Part shown: positions 59,756-64,000 of the stretch, piece by piece | How positions within the stretch are numbered: position 1 is the stretch's first letter | Layout: each line of letters starts with the position of its first letter | NCBI RefSeq assembly: GCF_011046485.1 | Contig: NZ_CP049256.1 | Span: forward strand, 1,054,001-1,118,000 | DNA length: 64,000 nt | From: Microbacterium sp. 4R-513 | GTDB lineage: Bacteria; Actinomycetota; Actinomycetes; Actinomycetales; Microbacteriaceae | Direction: 5' to 3' | Translations under genes and position numbers: made by a program | Notes under the pieces: model-generated | The model's database searches: none | Told to the model about the DNA's origin: nothing | The model's input: only the letters and a program-made list of their open reading frames with translations

Positions 59756-59804
59756 GACGCTTCCCGCGCCTGGCGGGAAGAACGGCGGATGCCGCGGCGT
59801 TTCA

Positions 59805-59816
59805 ATTCATATGAAT
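59805..59816. promoter_or_regulatory. Palindrome at the start of the dioxygenase gene
   Basis: ATTCATATGAAT, a perfect 12-bp palindrome that is AT-rich in a GC-rich genome, overlaps the first ATG. It is a candidate operator for an unlinked regulator. Confidence 0.4.
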
Positions 59817-60692
59817 GAAATGTCCGCGGCATCCGGCGATCGGCTCGCAGCCGACACGGCCATGGGCGCCGTGACCCTGCTCGTGGCCGACCTCGACCTC
59901 ATGACGCGGTACTACCGCGACGCCGTCACCCTCGAGATCCTGTCGGCGGAGGGCGACTCCGTGACGCTCGGCCGCGCCGGCCGGGCCATCGTCGTGCTGC
60001 GGCACGAACCGGCGCTGCGGCACGCGGCCCCGCGCTCGGCCGGCCTTTTCCATACGGCGATCCTGTTCGAGACGCAGGAGGCCCTCGCCGCCGCGCTGTA
60101 CTCCGTCGCGACCCACGCGCCGGGGACCTTCACGGGCAGCGCCGACCACCTCGTGAGCCAGGCCTTCTACTTCACCGATCCCGAGGGCAACGGCGTCGAG
60201 CTCTATTGGGACCGCGCCCGCACCGAGTGGTCGTGGACGCACGGGCAGGTCGAGATGGCGACGCTGTACCTCGATCCCAACGCCTACCTCCAGGAGCACC
60301 TGACCGAACAGGCGCTGAGCGGCTCGACGGCGCGGGACGCGGCATCCGTCGGTCACGTGCATCTCTCGGTGGGGGATGTCGCGACAGCCCGCGCCTTCTA
60401 CGTCGACGCCCTCGGCTTCGACACGACGGCGTCGCTGGGGAGCACGGCCCTGTTCGTCAGCGCCGGCGGCTATCACCACCACATGGCGATGAACGTGTGG
60501 AACTCGCGCGGAGCAGGACCGCGGATGCCGGCGCTCGGCCTCGGCCGCGTCGACCTGGCGCTGCCGGACGCCGACTCGCTCGGCGCGCTCGAGGAGCGCC
60601 TGCGGCACCACGGCTTCGCCGTGCGCGACGACGGCCGGACCCTGGCGTTCGACGACCCGTGGGACAACGCGATCCTCGCGACGGCGGGCTGA
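59811..60692 (+). CDS. Two-domain VOC protein, catechol-2,3-dioxygenase (CatE)-like
   Basis: A 293-residue protein with two VOC modules: 18-125 (MGAVTLLVADLDLMTRYYRDAVTLEIL, then LFHTAILFETQ, then YFTDPEGNGVELYWDR) and 180-290 (VGHVHLSVGDVATARAFYVDALGF, then ALGLGRVDLALPDADS). His in LFHTAI, His in VGHVHL and Glu in GVELYW would be metal ligands, as in Bacillus CatE. It may detoxify catechols or quinones. Starts ATG 59811 or 59820; neither has a ribosome site. Confidence 0.82.
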   Translation: MNEMSAASGDRLAADTAMGAVTLLVADLDLMTRYYRDAVTLEILSAEGDSVTLGRAGRAIVVLRHEPALRHAAPRSAGLFHTAILFETQEALAAALYSVATHAPGTFTGSADHLVSQAFYFTDPEGNGVELYWDRARTEWSWTHGQVEMATLYLDPNAYLQEHLTEQALSGSTARDAASVGHVHLSVGDVATARAFYVDALGFDTTASLGSTALFVSAGGYHHHMAMNVWNSRGAGPRMPALGLGRVDLALPDADSLGALEERLRHHGFAVRDDGRTLAFDDPWDNAILATAG

Positions 60693-60709
60693 GGTCGTTC
60701 GTCGGCTCG

Positions 60710-60743
60710 GCGCGTTTCGTCTCGCTCCGCTCGCTCAACGACC
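60710..60743 (-). repeat. REP-like repeat, reverse copy
   Basis: GCGCGTTTCGTCTCGCTCCG continuing to CTCGCTCAACGACCG, the same element as in the 57.2 kb cluster. Confidence 0.7.
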
Positions 60744-60979
60744 GGGGGCGAGGCGGAGCGGGGAGGCCCGGTCGTTGAGCGGAGGCGCGAAGCGCCGGAG
60801 ACGAAACGCGCCGCGCCGGCGTTCGACCCTTCGACAAGCTCAGGGACCGGGCCGGGGGCGGGGCGAGGCGGAGCGGGGAGCCCCGGTCGTTGAGCGGAGG
60901 CGCGAAGCGCCGGAGACGAAACGCGCCGCGCCGGCGTTCGACCCTTCGACAAGCTCAGGGACCGGGCCGGGGGCGGGGC
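60744..60979 (+). repeat. 115-bp tandem duplication carrying REP-like and AAGCTCAGGG elements
   Basis: Two near-identical units. The GTCGTTGAGCGG motif starts at 60771 and 60886, a 115-base period. Each unit holds a forward GTCGTTGAGCGG-type repeat followed by CCCTTCGACAAGCTCAGGGA, which itself folds into a hairpin. It fills the interval between the dioxygenase and lacI genes. Confidence 0.75.
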
Positions 60980-60983
60980 GCGG

Positions 60984-61997
60984 CTACACCGAGTCGCGGA
61001 CGACGAGCTCCGTGTCGAGGATCGTCACGTGCCGGGGGTCCTTGCCGGCCAGCAGGTCGAGGAGGATGCTCGCCATGTGCTCGCCCTGGTCGAACGAAGG
61101 CTGACGCATCGTCGTGAGCTGCGGGGAGACCGAGGTCGCGACGGGCGAATCGTCGAAGCCGATGATCGCGATGTCGTCGGGCACCCGAAGCCCTGCCGCC
61201 GCGATGACCGACAGCGCGCCGCGCGCCATCAGGTCGCTCGCGACGAACAGCGCGTCGGGCGCATCGCCGCGGTCGAGGATGCGGCGCATCGCGTCGGCTC
61301 CGCCGTCCGCGGTGAAGCCGCCGTCCTCGACCGGTCCGGCCTCGAGCCCCGCGGCGGCGAGCGCTTCACGGAAGCCCTGCAGGCGGTCGACGCCCGCGGG
61401 CATCGTCAGCGGCCCGGTGATCGTGCCGATCCGGCGACGACCGCGCTCGATCAGGTGGGCCGTGGCATCCCGTCCCCCGCGCACGTTGTCGACGTCGACG
61501 TAGTAGTCGCGCTCGCGCTCCCGCACGGGGCGGCCGCCGTAGACGACCGGCACCGCGGCGGCTATGCGATCGATGAACGTGTCGCTGGTGTGGTGCGAGA
61601 CGATGATCGCCCCGTCCACGGCCCCGCTGCGGACATAGCTCGTCGTCTTGTCGCCGGGGTCGTCGCTGGCGATGAAGAGGTTGAGGACGTAGTCGGAGCG
61701 ATTGAGCCGCGCGTTGATGCCCGAGACGATCGAGGCGAAGAACGGGTCGCCGAAGAAGCGCGTCGTGTCTTCGGGCACGATCAGCCCGATGGCCTGCGTC
61801 TGGCGGCTCGCGAGCGAGCGGGCTGCGCGGTTCGGCACGTAGTTGAGGTCGGCGATCGCTCGCTGCACGGCTTCGAGGGCCGTCGGACTCACGGCCGTGG
61901 AGCCGTTGACGACCCGCGAGACTGTCGATCGGGAGACCCCCGCCGCGGCGGCGACCTCTTCGATCGTCACGGCGAGACGTGACGTGTCGGTGCTCAT
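60984..61997 (-). CDS. LacI family transcriptional regulator
   Basis: A 337-residue regulator: HTH TIEEVAAAAGVSRSTVSRVVNG, hinge helix NRAARSLASRQT, then a periplasmic-binding-like sugar domain (GLIVPEDTTRFFGDPFFASIV, DNVRGGRDATAHLIERGRRRIG, IIGFDDSPVATSVSPQLTTMRQ). It is last in a sugar ABC permease, GH1, lacI array, so it probably represses beta-glucoside use. The ATG has GGGGAG about nine bases upstream. Confidence 0.93.
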   Translation of the reverse strand: MSTDTSRLAVTIEEVAAAAGVSRSTVSRVVNGSTAVSPTALEAVQRAIADLNYVPNRAARSLASRQTQAIGLIVPEDTTRFFGDPFFASIVSGINARLNRSDYVLNLFIASDDPGDKTTSYVRSGAVDGAIIVSHHTSDTFIDRIAAAVPVVYGGRPVRERERDYYVDVDNVRGGRDATAHLIERGRRRIGTITGPLTMPAGVDRLQGFREALAAAGLEAGPVEDGGFTADGGADAMRRILDRGDAPDALFVASDLMARGALSVIAAAGLRVPDDIAIIGFDDSPVATSVSPQLTTMRQPSFDQGEHMASILLDLLAGKDPRHVTILDTELVVRDSV

Positions 61998-62017
61998 GGA
62001 GACAGCTCCCCCCGGGG

Positions 62018-63515
62018 CTAGGCGCCGGCGCCGGACTCCGGGTCGAGCGCTCGCTCGGCGATGATCCGAGCGTATTCCCGTCCGCTGTCCTTGACCGAAC
62101 GCTCCTGGGTGTCGTAGTCCACGCGCACGATGCCGAACCGCTTCTCGTACCCCCCAGGCCCACTCGAAGTTGTCGAGCATCGACCAGTAGAAGTAGCCGC
62201 GCACGTCGACGCCGCTCTCGATCGCGTCGAGGATCGCACCCAGATGCCCGCGCAGGAAATCGCTGCGCTCGGCGTCGTGGACGCGCACCTCGCCGTCGAC
62301 GACCACCGGCTCGTCGTCGTAGGCGGCACCGTTCTCGGTGACGTAGAGGACGGTTCCGGCGGGGGCGGCGTACTCCTCCGAGACCCGCTGCAGCAGCCGG
62401 GTCAGGCCCTCGGGCTGCACCTCCCAGTGCATCGAGGTGCGCGGAAGCCCGCGATCGTACCAGTGCACGTCGGCGGATGCCGGGAACGGCGAGTGCCCGA
62501 GGCGATCGGTCGGGGCATCCCCACCCTCGGGCGGGTTCGGCGACGGCGTGCCGCCGACGAGCTCGCCGTGGTAGTAGTTCACCCCGAGCGCGTCGATCGG
62601 CGTCGCGATCGTCTCGAGGTCTCCCGGACGCACGGCGGCTTCCAGCGCGTCGATGGCCTCGGCATCCACTTCCCGGATGTCCTCGACGATGTCGGCGGGG
62701 TACGAGCCGAGGAACACCGGGTCGAGGAACCAGCGGTTGAACTGACCGTCGATGAGCCGCGCGGCGTTGACATCCTCGGGCTTGGACGGGTCGGCGGGAT
62801 CCGCGACGGTCAGGTTCAGGGTGATGCCGAGCTCGAGCGACTCGTCGCGCTCGCGCAGCGCCCGCACCGTCTGGCCGTGACCGAGGAGCAGGTGGTGCGC
62901 GGCGAGGAGCCCCTCGGTCACGCTGTAGCGGCCGGGCGCATGGAGGCCGGCCGTGTAGCTGAGGAACGACGAGCACCAGGGCTCGTTGAGGGTCGTCCAG
63001 ACCTTCACGCGATCTCCGAGGGCGTCGTGCATGTCGAGCGCGTACTCGGTGAAGCGGTCGGCGGTGTCGCGGTCGGCCCAGCCGCCCTTCTCCTGCAGCG
63101 CCTGGGGCAGATCCCAGTGATACAGGGTGAGCCAGGGCAGGATGCCGGCGCCGAGCAGCTCGTCGACGAGGCGGCTGTAGAAGTCGACGCCTTGCGGGTT
63201 GAGCGGCCCGCCGTCCGGACGCACGCGCGACCACGACGTCGAGAACCGGTACGTCTGCAGGCCCATGCTCTTCATGAGCGCGACGTCGTCACCGTAGCGG
63301 TGGTAGTGGTCGCAGGCGACATCGCCGTTGTCGCCGTTGATGACGGCGCCTGGCACGCGGCAGAAGGCGTCCCAGATCGAGGCCTTGCGTCCGTCCTCGA
63401 ACGCGGCGCCCTCGATTTGGAAGGCGGCCGTGGCCGCACCGAAGAGGAAGTCGGTCGGGAACGGGCGCGCCCCGGTCGCGGTCATGTGCGAGGTGTCCTC
63501 TCTCAGAAACGTCAT
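62018..63515 (-). CDS. GH1 family beta-glucosidase (frameshifted in this sequence)
   Basis: About 498 codons. [19 protein letters not shown] at the N-terminus, TLNEPW (acid/base Glu), [10 protein letters not shown] (nucleophile Glu) and [21 protein letters not shown] near the end. It would hydrolyse beta-glucosides in the cytoplasm. One extra base in C6 62150-62155 disrupts WAWG-YEKRFG; with five the frame continues to TAG at 62018. The ATG at 63515 lies two bases after the permease stop; ATG 63485 is an alternative. Confidence 0.92.
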
Positions 63516-63517
63516 GA

Positions 63518-64000
63518 TCAGCCCTTCACTGCCCCAGCCATGATCCCACTGACGAGCTGCCGGCCGGCGAAGACGAACAGCAGGAGCAGCGGGATGGTCG
63601 CGAGGATGACGCCCGCGAGCACGACGGAATAGTCGATGAAGTAGTTCGACTGCAGGAGCGACAGCGCGACGGGGAGCGTCGGGTTCTGCCGGTCCAGCAC
63701 GATGAACGGCCAGAAGAAGTTGTTCCACGCCGTCACGAAGGTGAAGAGGCCCAGCATCGCCGCCGCGGGCCGCGCGGCGGGCATGCCGACGGTCCAGAAG
63801 GTGCGGAACGAGCTCGCGCCGTCGACGCGCGCGGCCTCGAGGAGCTCGTCGGGCACCGCCTGCTGCAGGTACTGGGTCATCCAGAACACGCCGAACGCCG
63901 TCACGAGGGCGGGCACGATGATCGCACCGATCTGGCCCGTCCAGCCGAGGTCGGCGAAGAGGATGTAGAGCGGCACGACGCCGAGCTGCGTCGGCACCGC
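63518..64000 (-). CDS. Carbohydrate ABC transporter permease (MalG/CUT1 type), C-terminal part
   Basis: The last 160 codons of an inner-membrane permease; the gene enters from beyond the window end. It contains the EAA loop ELLEAARVDGASSFRTFWTVGMPAARPAAAML, which contacts the ATPase. Three or four TM segments are visible, ending SGIMAGAVKG. It imports a sugar, probably a beta-glucoside given the adjacent GH1 and LacI genes. Confidence 0.93.
   Translation of the reverse strand, partial: AVPTQLGVVPLYILFADLGWTGQIGAIIVPALVTAFGVFWMTQYLQQAVPDELLEAARVDGASSFRTFWTVGMPAARPAAAMLGLFTFVTAWNNFFWPFIVLDRQNPTLPVALSLLQSNYFIDYSVVLAGVILATIPLLLLFVFAGRQLVSGIMAGAVKG

Noticed and set aside
1..64000. tRNA and rRNA genes
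   Set aside because: I looked for tRNA-like CCA ends, GGTTCGAATCC-type T-loops and conserved rRNA stretches and saw none convincing; a tRNAscan and Rfam search would settle it.

Overview
The window is GC-rich DNA with dense coding on both strands. The genes (LCP protein, VanY-type M15 peptidase, DUF3073, PadR and MerR regulators, ECF42-type sigma factor, DinB/DUF664, Rv2578c-type radical SAM protein) are typical of Actinobacteria. The overall style, including the frequent word GGATGCC/GGCATCC, suggests the family Microbacteriaceae and probably Microbacterium. That assignment is an inference without a database search.

Layout. 1-2.5 kb: end of an ECF transporter operon (ATPase, EcfT), then an LCP cell-wall ligase. 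2.6-6.2 kb: acyl-CoA dehydrogenase, VanY-like peptidase, and a radical SAM protein behind a LexA-like box. 6.3-18.5 kb: DEAD-box helicase with a repeat-rich N-terminus, aldose-epimerase-like protein, two tandem DUF998-type membrane proteins, RND transporter, CrcB pair, SAP-domain protein and topoisomerase IB. 18.6-28.4 kb: TipA-like MerR regulator, DUF4097-PadR pair with twin operators, universal stress protein, DUF3073 protein, MFS exporter, purF-purM, small membrane proteins and a sterol-carrier-like protein. 28.3-44.9 kb is an accessory stretch of single-gene modules: MerR-DUF4188, YCII-ECF42 sigma, DinB, NTF2-like proteins, VOC proteins, MarR with a secreted hydrolase, and a pterin-dehydratase/VOC fusion. 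It also holds several gene remnants (serine recombinase, trmB, a conserved actinobacterial protein, NTF2-like, TetR-like). 44.9-53.2 kb: purD, then an organosulfate module of formylglycine-generating enzyme, SulP, arylsulfatase and SulP. 53.3-60.7 kb: siderophore-interacting protein, PadR-regulated drug exporter, TfoX-like protein, purC, NCS2 permease and a two-VOC ring-cleaving-type dioxygenase. 60.7-64 kb: REP-like repeats, then a LacI regulator, GH1 beta-glucosidase and sugar ABC permease.

How genes work together. purF, purM, purD and purC cover four steps of de novo purine synthesis from three separate loci. The FGE would activate the sulfatase, and the two SulP proteins could move the released sulfate. 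The LacI-GH1-permease set is a beta-glucoside uptake and hydrolysis locus.

Two global properties matter for any reader. First, at least seven sites carry one extra base in a G or C run of 5-8, breaking six otherwise intact genes (topoisomerase IB twice), and an eighth probably fuses DUF4097 to PadR. This looks like systematic homopolymer over-calling. Second, many genes have no Shine-Dalgarno sequence but a -10-like hexamer ending 6-7 bases before ATG or GTG, which points to leaderless mRNAs and fixes many starts.
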